Made by a program: the position numbers and the translations under genes. 64,000 nt of DNA from Scandinavium manionii (GTDB taxonomy: Bacteria; Pseudomonadota; Gammaproteobacteria; Enterobacterales; Enterobacteriaceae). The notes under the pieces are model-generated. The model saw only the letters and a list, made by a program, of their open reading frames with translations, searched no databases and was not told where the DNA came from. Where the stretch lies: the NCBI RefSeq assembly GCF_024764775.1, contig NZ_JALIGC010000040.1, forward strand, positions 744,001-808,000, read 5' to 3'. Positions 53,103 to 61,715 of the stretch are shown piece by piece (position 1 is the first letter of the stretch; every line of letters starts with the position of its first letter).

Positions 53103-53442
53103 TGAAAATCCCCCTGGTACTGCGGTGTGGCAAGGCGTACTGGTGAGCCGGTGATAATATCACCAAACTAGTACGCAAGTAAGTGTAAAATAATAATTAC
53201 ACCATCACTCTAAATCCCGACGTCTTGGCTATTATTATTGGCTATTGGGCAGAATGAGAGTGTAAAGAAATAGTGTCATTTAGTGTTGCGGCAACCTTAC
53301 ATGAAAGGGCGACAGTTTGACAACCCCTGTCCGGCTGCAAAAGGTAACACATTTATGCATAGGTTTACGTACCGTATATTTACAGTGCAAATGTTTCAGA
53401 CACACTAAGCACTGTACCGTTCGTCTTATCGAGGAGTGATCC
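53103..53442. promoter_or_regulatory. Divergent aroL / DUF2076 regulatory region
   Basis: For aroL (minus): -10 TATTAT (53154-53159) and -35 TTACTT (53177-53182) with a 17-base spacer. A TrpR-like operator GTACTAGTTTG lies in the spacer (53164-53174). A TyrR box TGTAAAATAATAATTACA lies just upstream (53184-53201). For the plus-strand gene I see only a TTGACA at 53317-53322 without a good -10, and the ribosome site GAGGAGTGA before the start. Confidence 0.6.
53184..53201. promoter_or_regulatory. TyrR box of aroL
   Basis: An 18-base site TGTAAA-N6-ATTACA, one base from the strong TyrR consensus TGTAAA-N6-TTTACA, directly upstream of the aroL -35. Confidence 0.7.
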
Positions 53443-54144
53443 ATGCAATCTGAAGAACTACGGCTGATCGACGGACTCTTTTCGCGTCTGCAACAGGCCG
53501 AAGCGCAAAGTGCGCCGCGCGATGCTACCGCCGAGAACGTTATTGCGCAACATGTTCAGGCTCAGCCTGCCGCTCCGTACTATATGGCACAGACTATCCT
53601 GATTCAGGAAGCCGCCATTAAGCAGCTGAACGAACGTATTCAGGCGCTGGAGAGCAATGTTGCTCAGCTTCAGTCAACGAAACAAAACAGCGGTGGATTC
53701 CTTGCCGGGCTGTTTGGCGGCGGTCAGTCGCAGCCACACGTGAGTGACCCGATTCCCGGCGCGCAAAATTATGCCCGTTCTGCGCCGCCACAGGCCGGTT
53801 ACGCGCCCCCGCAGGCTCAGAATTATGCTCAGGGTCGCAGCGGTGGCGGCTTTATGGGCGGCGCCCTGCAAACCGCCGCGGGCGTTGCAGGTGGCGTCGT
53901 CCTCGGCAATATGCTGATGAACATGTTCTCCGGCACGCATCCGCAGGAGATTGTGAACATCATTGAGGAACCACAGACCCCGGCGGCGGATGACCTGAAT
54001 CAGGCCAGCGACGCACAGTTTCTGCCGGATGATGGCACCGACAACACCGCCAACAGCGGAAGCGACGACTGGAGCAATGTTGATTTCAATAACGATGATT
54101 TCAGTAACGACGACTTTGGCGGCGATGACGATAGCTGGACTTAA
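53443..54144 (+). CDS. DUF2076 family protein
   Basis: 233 residues with no signal peptide. The N-terminal third is helical and likely coiled coil (to about residue 78, ERIQALESNVAQLQ). A Gly/Pro/Gln-rich linker follows, and near 135-162 a glycine-rich hydrophobic stretch (GGALQTAAGVAGGVVLGNM) could insert in a membrane. The C-terminal 60 residues are very acidic (NDDFSNDDFGGDDDSW). The function is unknown. E. coli has no gene here between aroL and yaiI. It overlaps the end of the convergent yaiI by four bases. Confidence 0.85.
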   Translation: MQSEELRLIDGLFSRLQQAEAQSAPRDATAENVIAQHVQAQPAAPYYMAQTILIQEAAIKQLNERIQALESNVAQLQSTKQNSGGFLAGLFGGGQSQPHVSDPIPGAQNYARSAPPQAGYAPPQAQNYAQGRSGGGFMGGALQTAAGVAGGVVLGNMLMNMFSGTHPQEIVNIIEEPQTPAADDLNQASDAQFLPDDGTDNTANSGSDDWSNVDFNNDDFSNDDFGGDDDSWT

Positions 54145-54599
54145 TTCTGTCCGCGCTGAACCGCCAGTAGCCATTTGTCGAGTTCAGCGGCAAACTGCTG
54201 GCGGTCACGCTGAGACAACGTGTCCGGGCCGCCAGTCTGGATCCCGCTGGAGCGCAGCGTATCCATGAAATCACGCATCGTCAGACGCTCGCGAATGGTG
54301 GCATCGCTGTAACGCTCACCGCGCGGATTCAGCGCCGCGCCGCCTTTGGCCAGCACTTCCGCCGCCAGAGGAATGTCGGCGGTAATCACCAAATCACCCG
54401 GCTGGCACTGACGCACAATTTCGTTATCCGCCACGTCAAAACCGGCCGGAACACGCATCGAACGGATAAACCGCGAAGGCGGTACGCGCAGATTCTGGTT
54501 AGCCACCAGCGTGACCGGCGTTTGTGTTCTGTCCGCCGCGCGGAACAGGATCTCTTTAATCACATTCGGACACGCATCCGCATCCACCCAAATCGCCAT
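54141..54599 (-). CDS. yaiI: UPF0178 / DUF188 protein YaiI
   Basis: 152 residues, the E. coli length, starting MAIWVDADACPNVIKEIL. The acidic motif VDADACP and the later VITADIPLA suggest a PIN-like nuclease fold, but the function is unproven. The start is by homology; the frame is open 28 codons upstream. Divergent from proC. Confidence 0.93.
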   Translation of the reverse strand: MAIWVDADACPNVIKEILFRAADRTQTPVTLVANQNLRVPPSRFIRSMRVPAGFDVADNEIVRQCQPGDLVITADIPLAAEVLAKGGAALNPRGERYSDATIRERLTMRDFMDTLRSSGIQTGGPDTLSQRDRQQFAAELDKWLLAVQRGQN

Positions 54600-54712
54600 A
54601 CTCACTCCTGAATAAAATAACCGGGGTATTGTCGCCTGCTTTCTTCTTCGGGCATAGTCACAAGATGTTAAGCTAATACGCATTATCAGAAAAACGCTGA
54701 GAGAGAGACAGA

Positions 54713-55522
54713 ATGGACAAAAAAATCGGTTTCATCGGCTGCGGTAATATGGGTAAGGCCATTCTTGGTGGCCTGATCGCCAGCGGCCAGGTACAGCCTA
54801 CTCAGATTTGGGTTTACACGCCATCACCAGAAAAAGTCGCCGCCCTTCACAATCAGTACGGCATTAACGCTGCCGAAAGCGCCCAGGAAGTCGCCCACGT
54901 GGCGGACATCGTCTTCGGTGCCGTGAAGCCGGGCATTATGACCAAAGTGCTGAGCGACGTGACGTCCAGCTTCAATAAAGACACCGTGGTGGTTTCCATT
55001 GCCGCGGGCGTTACTCTCGATCAGCTCGCGCAGGCACTGGGCCATGACCGCAAAATTGTTCGCGCCATGCCAAATACTCCTTCACTGGTGAATGCGGGCA
55101 TGACGTCCATTACGCCAAATGCGCTGGTGACCAGCGAAGACGTCGCCGATGTGGTATCGATTTTCCGCTGCTTCGGTGAAGCCGAAGTCATTGCAGAGCC
55201 GATGATCCACCCGGTCGTCGGCGTCAGCGGTTCTGCACCAGCCTATGTCTTTATGTTTATTGAAGCGATGGCTGATGCTGCCGTGCTGGGCGGTATGCCG
55301 CGCGCGCAGGCCTATAAATTCGCCGCGCAGGCGGTGATGGGCTCAGCCAAAATGGTGCTGGAAACCGGCATGCATCCGGGCGCACTGAAAGATATGGTGT
55401 GCTCCCCAGGCGGTACCACCATTGAAGCGGTCCGCGTGCTAGAGGAAAAAGGTTTCCGTTCAGCGGTTATCGAAGCGATGGTTAGCTGCATGGAAAAATC
55501 AGAAAAGCTCAGTAAGTCCTGA
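54713..55522 (+). CDS. proC: Pyrroline-5-carboxylate reductase
   Basis: 269 residues, the E. coli length. It makes proline from pyrroline-5-carboxylate with NADPH. The dinucleotide loop is IGFIGCGNMGKAILGGL (4-20). The substrate-binding helix is near VGVSGSAPAYVFMFIEAM, and SPGGTTIEAV is conserved. Transcribed alone with a strong terminator. Confidence 0.97.
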   Translation: MDKKIGFIGCGNMGKAILGGLIASGQVQPTQIWVYTPSPEKVAALHNQYGINAAESAQEVAHVADIVFGAVKPGIMTKVLSDVTSSFNKDTVVVSIAAGVTLDQLAQALGHDRKIVRAMPNTPSLVNAGMTSITPNALVTSEDVADVVSIFRCFGEAEVIAEPMIHPVVGVSGSAPAYVFMFIEAMADAAVLGGMPRAQAYKFAAQAVMGSAKMVLETGMHPGALKDMVCSPGGTTIEAVRVLEEKGFRSAVIEAMVSCMEKSEKLSKS

Positions 55523-55526
55523 CAAT

Positions 55527-55562
55527 AACGGGTGAACCGCACTGGCGATTCACCCGTTTTTT
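55527..55562 (+). terminator. proC terminator
   Basis: The stem AACGGGTGAA / TTCACCCGTT with a 12-base loop is followed by a T-run directly after the proC stop; the convergent psiF ends nearby. Confidence 0.88.
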
Positions 55563-55571
55563 ACATCCGCA

Positions 55572-55892
55572 TTAGCCGGTTTTCTTCAGACACGCACTCA
55601 TGAATTTATTACGATCGTCACCTTTCAGCGATTGCTGAGTCGCCGTGGAATTACATTCCCGCATTTTCTGCTGCTGCGGCGTCAGGCTTTTCTCTGCCGG
55701 TTTTGAACTGCTGTTTTTCAGACAGTCGCTCATATAGGTTTTTCGGGCATCGCCTTTCAGCGTTTTCGACGTGGCCTGCTGGTTGCAAGTCGTCATTCGC
55801 TGTTGTTGCGGGGTCGTCGTTTTTTCTGCTGCTCCCACCGTTGTGAGAAACACCAGACCGAACAGTAGGGTAACCAGTAATGTTATTTTCAT
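55572..55892 (-). CDS. psiF: Phosphate starvation-inducible protein PsiF
   Basis: 106 residues, the E. coli length, with a signal peptide (ITLLVTLLFGLVFLTTVGA). Two copies of the PsiF repeat follow: TPQQQRMTTCNQQA with DARKTYMSDCLK, then TPQQQKMRECNSTA with DRNKFMSACLK. The four Cys are therefore paired across repeats. Periplasmic, function unknown. In E. coli it follows phoA, which is missing here; the gene now lies 166 bases after iraP. Confidence 0.95.
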   Translation of the reverse strand: MKITLLVTLLFGLVFLTTVGAAEKTTTPQQQRMTTCNQQATSKTLKGDARKTYMSDCLKNSSSKPAEKSLTPQQQKMRECNSTATQQSLKGDDRNKFMSACLKKTG

Positions 55893-56058
55893 TGCACCAT
55901 CCTTCTATGAGGGGATCTTAGTAAGTCTGGTCGCTGAAGCGAAAAAAACCACTTTAGAGGCAGAAAAATAGCGCAGAGGGATAAGGAAATACTGATGGGT
56001 AAAATAATGCATAGCGACGACTACTGATGAGCCGACGCTGTACAATACGGCATGCGCC

Positions 56059-56319
56059 TTAATTACGCGGATGCCGTAATAGCTTTTTTATATATTGATG
56101 CAGTAATTCGGCATCGTGTGCGGGAACCTCAAGCTCTGGTTTTGCTTCATCCAGGGCAGATTCAATATCGGTGATTAACGCCTGTTGCTCCGGCTGTCGC
56201 ATATGGCGTAAGAGCGCAGTGACGACTATTTCCAGCGCTTCTACCTGAACCACTAACTCCTTTGATTCTTCTTCCTTTTCCGCAAGCTTTACCAACAATT
56301 CTGCAATCAGATTTTTCAT
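56059..56319 (-). CDS. iraP: Anti-adapter protein IraP
   Basis: 86 residues, the E. coli length, starting MKNLIAELLVKLAEKEEESKEL. It binds RssB and so protects sigma-S from ClpXP; in E. coli it is induced by phosphate starvation through ppGpp. An N-terminal coiled coil and the C-terminal LLHQYIKKLLRHPR helix are conserved. Orientation relative to psiF and ddlA matches E. coli. Confidence 0.93.
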   Translation of the reverse strand: MKNLIAELLVKLAEKEEESKELVVQVEALEIVVTALLRHMRQPEQQALITDIESALDEAKPELEVPAHDAELLHQYIKKLLRHPRN

Positions 56320-56513
56320 GGCGAGACTTCCTTATGATAATGCCTGAGACGGTAGCACCGATGATCCGTAATGCATAGCCAGTATAAGAATTATTCTATA
56401 AATCCCCAATTATGCAAATTGAATTATTAGCGAAACGTTTCTCTCCTCGGTTTATCCCACCAAAATTAAGGGGGATAGAATAAATAATATCCTACCCCCT
56501 GAGAGTTATTCGT

Positions 56514-57716
56514 TTAATTCACCGCAATACGCTGGCGGCGGCGCAACATAATGGCGAGTTGAATAAGGTTTATCAGCACAACTATCGCCGTGGCAACAAA
56601 GACCCAGCGGAAGCCGGCCATTGCCGACACCGATGCACCGATCAGCGGGCCGACCACGTTGCCTAAATACATAAACGACTGGTTATATCCGAAGATGCGG
56701 CCGGTGACCTGATCGCTGGAATATTTAAGCAGCAGCGTCTGTACGGCGGGTAACATCGCGCCGTCGGCAAAGCCGAGCAGGAAACGCAGCGCGCCGAGCT
56801 GGAATGGCGTGGTGACAAATGACATCGCGAAGAACATCACTACCGCACAGAATAGCGTGGCCAGTAATATGCGATGCGCCCCAATGCGGTCACCGAGTTT
56901 GCCAAGCCGGGGAGCAGAAATCAGCGCAGAAATTCCCGGCACGGCGGCAATCATCCCGGCCAAAAACGCGATGTTATTACTTTGCGGCTCCATCGATTTG
57001 ATAAACAGCGCCAGAATCGGGCCAATCGAGCCGTTACAGAGCTGGATAACCAGAGTGGTGAAAAACAGGCTGATAACCAGGCCTGGATAGGTGAGTGAAG
57101 CAAACACCGCTTTGCCGCTGAGCCGGTCCGCTTTGCTGACTACCGGGCGTGCACCCTCTTTAATCAGGAACAGCGTCACCAAAAAACTCACCGTCAACAA
57201 AATGGCGGTGATGAAAAACACCGCGCGCAGGCCAACATGATCGGCCAGAAAACCGCCGAGCAGTGGTCCGCCAATCACGCCGCTGATTTGTGCAGTCGAC
57301 AGCGTGCTTAACGCCCAGCCGCTGCGCTCACGCGGCACTTGGGAGGCTACCAGCGCCATTGCATTCGGTATGTAACCTGACGTCAATCCCATGATGGCGC
57401 GCAGAATAAACAGCTGCCAGACGTTGGTGGCAAAAGCCTGCAGCAGGATCGCAATCGCCATTCCGAGAGAGGCACGCAGCAGCATCAGTTTGCGCCCTTT
57501 ACGGTCCGCGAGGCTGCCCCACATTGGCGAGACAATAGCGGACACCAGGAACGTGACGCTAAAGGTCAGCCCGGACCACATCGACAGGGCTTCGTGCGAC
57601 GTCACCCCAAGCTGGGAGACGTACAGCGGTAAAAAAGGCAGGATTTGACTGATGGCGAGACCGGTGAAGAAACAGCCAAACCAGACGGAAATAAGATTAA
57701 CCTTCCAGGATTCCAT
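56514..57716 (-). CDS. MFS multidrug exporter, MdtG-like
   Basis: 400 residues, 12 membrane segments. ADRKGRKLMLLRASLGM is motif A after TM2. RAIMGLTSGYIPNAMALVA and LGADGA-like RFLLGFADGAMLPAVQTLL resemble E. coli MdtG, to which it is clearly related but not identical. It probably exports a drug or metabolite by proton antiport; the substrate is unknown. No such gene is here in E. coli. Same strand as the extensin-like gene upstream. Confidence 0.85.
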   Translation of the reverse strand: MESWKVNLISVWFGCFFTGLAISQILPFLPLYVSQLGVTSHEALSMWSGLTFSVTFLVSAIVSPMWGSLADRKGRKLMLLRASLGMAIAILLQAFATNVWQLFILRAIMGLTSGYIPNAMALVASQVPRERSGWALSTLSTAQISGVIGGPLLGGFLADHVGLRAVFFITAILLTVSFLVTLFLIKEGARPVVSKADRLSGKAVFASLTYPGLVISLFFTTLVIQLCNGSIGPILALFIKSMEPQSNNIAFLAGMIAAVPGISALISAPRLGKLGDRIGAHRILLATLFCAVVMFFAMSFVTTPFQLGALRFLLGFADGAMLPAVQTLLLKYSSDQVTGRIFGYNQSFMYLGNVVGPLIGASVSAMAGFRWVFVATAIVVLINLIQLAIMLRRRQRIAVN

Positions 57717-57884
57717 AACTACGCGTTTTCATTCGTTTTCGGGGTGTATTGCCCAGCATAGCAAGTGCGTCGTCTGCTTGTATGGCGCGAGATGCGCTGT
57801 AAAAGAGTTTAGTATTTTATTTTTCCAATAGGTAATTGTGTGATAAATATCACGAAAAAAAACCCTAATCACAGTGCGTTATGC

Positions 57885-58568
57885 TCATCGACAGAGGCCA
57901 TAACCGCGCATTCCAAGATGAAAATGGTTGGAATGGGCGGCGTTATAATCCGGGCCCAGACCATTGCCGTAATACTGACAACTGGCAGACAGCAGCGCGC
58001 GCAAGTAAGGCTGCGTCGCTGGCACCTTCCAGCCTTTGAGTACCGTGATTCGCCGACCATCGGCCAGACGAAATCCGCTGATATCCAGCGCGTCGGCGGT
58101 GGCGTGCTCACTCAACCGGGCGTTTTCCCGATGATAAATATTGCGACAGGCAAAGCTGCCCAGATGGTCAATCTGTCGCAGTTCACTACCGAACATCTGC
58201 TGGGCGAGCGGTTTCGCCTGCTGCTGAACGAACAGTGCGCTGCTGAGCGCCAGCGGACAGCTCGCCACAAAGCGCTGACTCAGTCTGACGTCACCAAAAT
58301 TCGCCACGCTGACCGCATTATGCAACGGGCATGGCCCAGCGCTGTCGGCCAGCGATTTCGTGCTAATCCAACCACGCTGATTGGCCTGCGCCAATAGCAA
58401 CGGACACAGATCTGCCGGCAAGCGTTTGAGCTTAAACTGCGTGATGCGTCCCGGCGGATCGTCAAGTGATAGCGGCGCAAACGGATTGAAATGCGGCGGC
58501 AAAAAGCGGTATCCCAGATAGCCTGCCGTCACCATAATCAGAAGCCCAACGATCCCTTTCCCTCTCAT
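57885..58568 (-). CDS. Extensin-like C-terminal domain protein
   Basis: 227 residues with an N-terminal membrane anchor or signal (GIVGLLIMVTAGYLGYRFL) and an extensin-like domain related to peptidase M15. Candidate metal ligands are His155 and Asp162 (SEHATADALDISGF) and His215/His217 (HSNHFHLGM). Six Cys could form disulfides in the periplasm. A peptidoglycan-related hydrolase is plausible but unproven. Divergent from ddlA, and absent here in E. coli. Confidence 0.85.
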   Translation of the reverse strand: MRGKGIVGLLIMVTAGYLGYRFLPPHFNPFAPLSLDDPPGRITQFKLKRLPADLCPLLLAQANQRGWISTKSLADSAGPCPLHNAVSVANFGDVRLSQRFVASCPLALSSALFVQQQAKPLAQQMFGSELRQIDHLGSFACRNIYHRENARLSEHATADALDISGFRLADGRRITVLKGWKVPATQPYLRALLSASCQYYGNGLGPDYNAAHSNHFHLGMRGYGLCR

Positions 58569-58664
58569 TATTTCTCCCGACGCTGAAAACTAAGATTATG
58601 GCAGAAGCCCCAGGAATCACGTGCTATGGTATCGGCTTTGTATTTTCTGTAGATGGATGTAGAA

Positions 58665-59765
58665 ATGGCTAAGTTGCGGGTTGGTGTGGTCTTTGGCGGT
58701 AAATCGGCGGAGCATGAAGTCTCTTTGCAGTCGGCAAAGAACATTGTCGAAGCGATGGATAAAACGCGTTTTGAGGTGGTGTTGCTGGGCATTGATAAGC
58801 AGGGTGAATGGCATATCAACGACGCCAGTAGTTATCTGCTGAATGCGCAGGATCCAGCCCGAATCGCTCTGCGCCCTTCCGACATTACGCTGGCCCAGAT
58901 CCCCGGTAAAGCCTCAGAGCAGCTGATCAACGCCGGAACTGGCCAGCCGCTGCCATCCATTGATGTTATTTTCCCGATTGTTCACGGCACGCTCGGTGAA
59001 GACGGATCCCTCCAAGGGATGCTGCGCATGGCGAACTTGCCCTTTGTCGGCTCCGATGTGTTGAGCTCCGCCGCCTGTATGGATAAAGACGTTACCAAGC
59101 GCCTGCTGCGCGATGCTGGACTGGCGATCGCGCCATTCGTGACGCTGACCCGTTCCAACCGTAATAAATTCAGTTTTGCCGATATGAAAGAAAAACTGGG
59201 TCTGCCGATGTTTGTGAAACCGGCTAACCAGGGTTCTTCCGTAGGCGTCAGCAAAGTAAAAAGCGAAGAGCAGTATCAGCAAGCCGTCGCGCTGGCGTTC
59301 GAGTTCGACAACAAAGTCGTGGTTGAAACCGGCATTAACGGGCGTGAAATTGAATGTGCGGTACTCGGCAATGACGAACCACAGGCCAGCACCTGCGGTG
59401 AAATTGTGCTGAACAGCGAGTTCTATGCCTACGACACCAAATATATTGATGACGTCGGTGCAAAAGTGGTGGTACCTGCAGCTATCGATCCGGCGGTGAA
59501 CGAAAAGATCCGCCAGACAGCGATTGAAGCGTATCAGGCACTGGGCTGCAGCGGCATGGCGCGTGTGGATGTGTTCCTGACGGCGGAAAATGAAGTCGTC
59601 ATTAATGAAATCAACACACTGCCTGGCTTCACCAACATCAGCATGTATCCGAAGCTTTGGCAGGCGAGCGGCCTGGATTACACCAGCCTGATTACTCGCC
59701 TGATTGAACTGGCGCTGGAGCGTCATCAGGCCAATGCGGCGCTGAAGACCACCATGAACGGATAG
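58665..59765 (+). CDS. ddlA: D-alanine--D-alanine ligase A
   Basis: 366 residues. ATP-grasp enzyme making the D-Ala-D-Ala dipeptide of peptidoglycan. VFGGKSAEHEVSLQSAKN near the N-terminus binds the first D-Ala. PANQGSSVGVSKV is the omega-loop region, and EVVINEINTLPGFTNISMYPK carries the Mg ligands. The start MAKLRVG is by homology; an ATG four codons upstream is possible. The ribosome site is weak. Confidence 0.96.
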   Translation: MAKLRVGVVFGGKSAEHEVSLQSAKNIVEAMDKTRFEVVLLGIDKQGEWHINDASSYLLNAQDPARIALRPSDITLAQIPGKASEQLINAGTGQPLPSIDVIFPIVHGTLGEDGSLQGMLRMANLPFVGSDVLSSAACMDKDVTKRLLRDAGLAIAPFVTLTRSNRNKFSFADMKEKLGLPMFVKPANQGSSVGVSKVKSEEQYQQAVALAFEFDNKVVVETGINGREIECAVLGNDEPQASTCGEIVLNSEFYAYDTKYIDDVGAKVVVPAAIDPAVNEKIRQTAIEAYQALGCSGMARVDVFLTAENEVVINEINTLPGFTNISMYPKLWQASGLDYTSLITRLIELALERHQANAALKTTMNG

Positions 59766-59801
59766 TTTTCATTCGGTCGGGCGGCATTTACGCTGCCCGG
59801 A

Positions 59802-60020
59802 TCATGCCCCGGATTGCTCTTCTTCTTGCGCAGGACGACGGCGAATAATAAACCCCGCCAGCCAGAAACTGATAACCCAGGTCACCATTCCAACGGCATA
59901 AGTTTGCCAACCCTTCGCTTCAAAGCCCAACAGCCCGACCACACCGTTGAGTATAAAAATCAGGCCGATGGCAAACGCATAGTAGTGCCAGTCGCGGCGG
60001 ATTTTATCAGGCAGTTTCAT
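59802..60020 (-). CDS. yaiZ: Small membrane protein YaiZ (DUF2754)
   Basis: 72 residues against 70 in E. coli, beginning MKLPDKIRRDWHYYAFAIG. Two membrane helices are predicted. The function is unknown. The start is by homology; 12 further open codons lie upstream. It converges on ddlA with a GGGC-rich hairpin between them. Confidence 0.92.
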   Translation of the reverse strand: MKLPDKIRRDWHYYAFAIGLIFILNGVVGLLGFEAKGWQTYAVGMVTWVISFWLAGFIIRRRPAQEEEQSGA

Positions 60021-60298
60021 AACGACTCCGCAAAAGAAAAAAGTATACTCGCACATTCCCAGGCCGCCGTCTGCGCGGCACTTAGCAAATATTTAACATC
60101 CCTTCCGTTTAACTTAAGGCACATCTTTGTGACTCAGCCAGAAAAACCCAAAAATAAGAGCATTCCCGGACTGAAATTACCACGAATCTGATATTGACAA
60201 TCACCTTCTACTGTCAGAATTACCGGAACCAAGCTGGTATCGGCCAGCAGAATAAACGCCTGACTCCGTCAGTGCGAAAGAAGTATCAGGAGGTCGTT

Positions 60299-60601
60299 AT
60301 GGCTGAGTTCACCTTACCCAGAGCAATCATTGCCGGGAAAAAAAAGGAATCCTCCACACCAGGTAATATCGCGTACGCGCTGTTCGTCCTGTTCTGTTTC
60401 TGGGCGGGCGCGCAACTGCTAAATATGTTGGCGCATGCGCCTGGCGTGTTCGAGCATCTGATGCAAATTCAGGACAGCGGTCGCCCTCATGTCGAAATCG
60501 GGTTTGCCGTTGGGACGTTGTTTGGACTGGTTCCTTTCCTGGTAGGCAGCGCCATCCTTGGCGTGGTCGCCCTCATCATGCGCTGGCGTCGTTATTTCTG
60601 A
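60299..60601 (+). CDS. yaiY: Inner membrane protein YaiY (DUF2755)
   Basis: 100 residues against 102 in E. coli, starting MAEFTLPRAIIAG after a strong AGGAGGT. STPGNIAYALFVLFCFWAGA is the first membrane helix; a second follows near residue 75. The function is unknown. Its last ten bases overlap the end of the convergent yaiW. A longer upstream start lacks a ribosome site. Confidence 0.92.
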   Translation: MAEFTLPRAIIAGKKKESSTPGNIAYALFVLFCFWAGAQLLNMLAHAPGVFEHLMQIQDSGRPHVEIGFAVGTLFGLVPFLVGSAILGVVALIMRWRRYF

Positions 60602-61701
60602 CCCAACGCCATACAGCTGGCCCGACGGTCATCCACGCGTTTTGCAAACCATGCGGTTGTAAGATTACGGGTGATTTTCGGGCTCTCAAGTTGGATCCCT
60701 GGCAGCATTTCACGCGCTAGCGTCTTTCCGGTTTTCGCTTCTGCGAGCTTATACACGCCGCGATACAACGCCGTTTCTTCAAAATCCTGGCTGTCGCCTT
60801 TTTGCAACTGCTGACGGATTTCGCTGTTACTCATCGACAGCTTCGAGGCCAGCTTCTGCACGGCAAGTTCTGTTTTCCCCGCGTCATCGCTGTCATACCG
60901 AATCAAATCGCCATCCAGCGCCAGCTTCACGCCGCTGGCTTTACTGACCGCATTCTGGAACGCAGCATTGCGGCTCGCGTACCAGCCAGCATTGAAATCG
61001 GCAAAACGGTAGAGCGGCGCGGAATAGCTGGCCGGATAATTCAGCAGATGATAAGTACCAAACCACAGGCCACCGCGCAGCGAGAAGACTTCCTGACGCA
61101 CGGTGCCGTCCATTTTCCATGGATATCCGCTGTCATGGGCTTCGGCGAAGGCGATACTCACCTGCATCGGGCCACCGGTATGTACCGGATTCAACGAGCC
61201 GAACAGCGTTTGTCCCATCGGCACCATGCCAATAAAGTCGTCAAATATGGCGCTAAGCTGCTTTTCAGTTTTCACCGTATCAAGCCGCTCGCTGTAGGTT
61301 TTCCCATTCGGTGACGTGATTTTTAGCGCCGTATGCACTAAAAAAAGCGGCACGTGCACCTTCTGCGCCCGGCGGTCGATTTCCTGCCAGGCGATTTTGC
61401 TCAAACCCGACACGGCAGGATCGGCCTGATAGTTTGACTCTTGCTGTGCGACCGCCAGCACCGAACAGACATTTTCCTCCGTCGGTGCCAGCTTTTGGCT
61501 TTCAAAGGCTTTGGCGATGCTTTGCGCCCAGGCCTCCCGGTCTTTCACACTGGCTGGCATTTTCTGCCGAACTACAGCGGCAACATCCACCGGTTTTTCA
61601 CCTTCTTTCAGCACCGGTTTCTGGCTGGTACAGCCCGCCAGAATAAGGCCAGCGAGCAGTCCCAATGAGGGTGAAATCTTGCGTATTGCGGCAACCGCCA
61701 T
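60592..61701 (-). CDS. yaiW: Outer-membrane-associated lipoprotein YaiW
   Basis: 369 residues with a lipobox LAGC (Cys near residue 24, in LAGLILAGCTS). DUF1615 family. In E. coli it is surface-exposed and helps SbmA-dependent uptake of proline-rich peptides. GTYHLLNYPASYSAP and RFADFNAGWYASRNAA are conserved. It follows sbmA after 14 bases, as one operon. Confidence 0.95.
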   Translation of the reverse strand: MAVAAIRKISPSLGLLAGLILAGCTSQKPVLKEGEKPVDVAAVVRQKMPASVKDREAWAQSIAKAFESQKLAPTEENVCSVLAVAQQESNYQADPAVSGLSKIAWQEIDRRAQKVHVPLFLVHTALKITSPNGKTYSERLDTVKTEKQLSAIFDDFIGMVPMGQTLFGSLNPVHTGGPMQVSIAFAEAHDSGYPWKMDGTVRQEVFSLRGGLWFGTYHLLNYPASYSAPLYRFADFNAGWYASRNAAFQNAVSKASGVKLALDGDLIRYDSDDAGKTELAVQKLASKLSMSNSEIRQQLQKGDSQDFEETALYRGVYKLAEAKTGKTLAREMLPGIQLESPKITRNLTTAWFAKRVDDRRASCMALGQK

Positions 61702-61715
61702 CGTGCATCCCTGTG

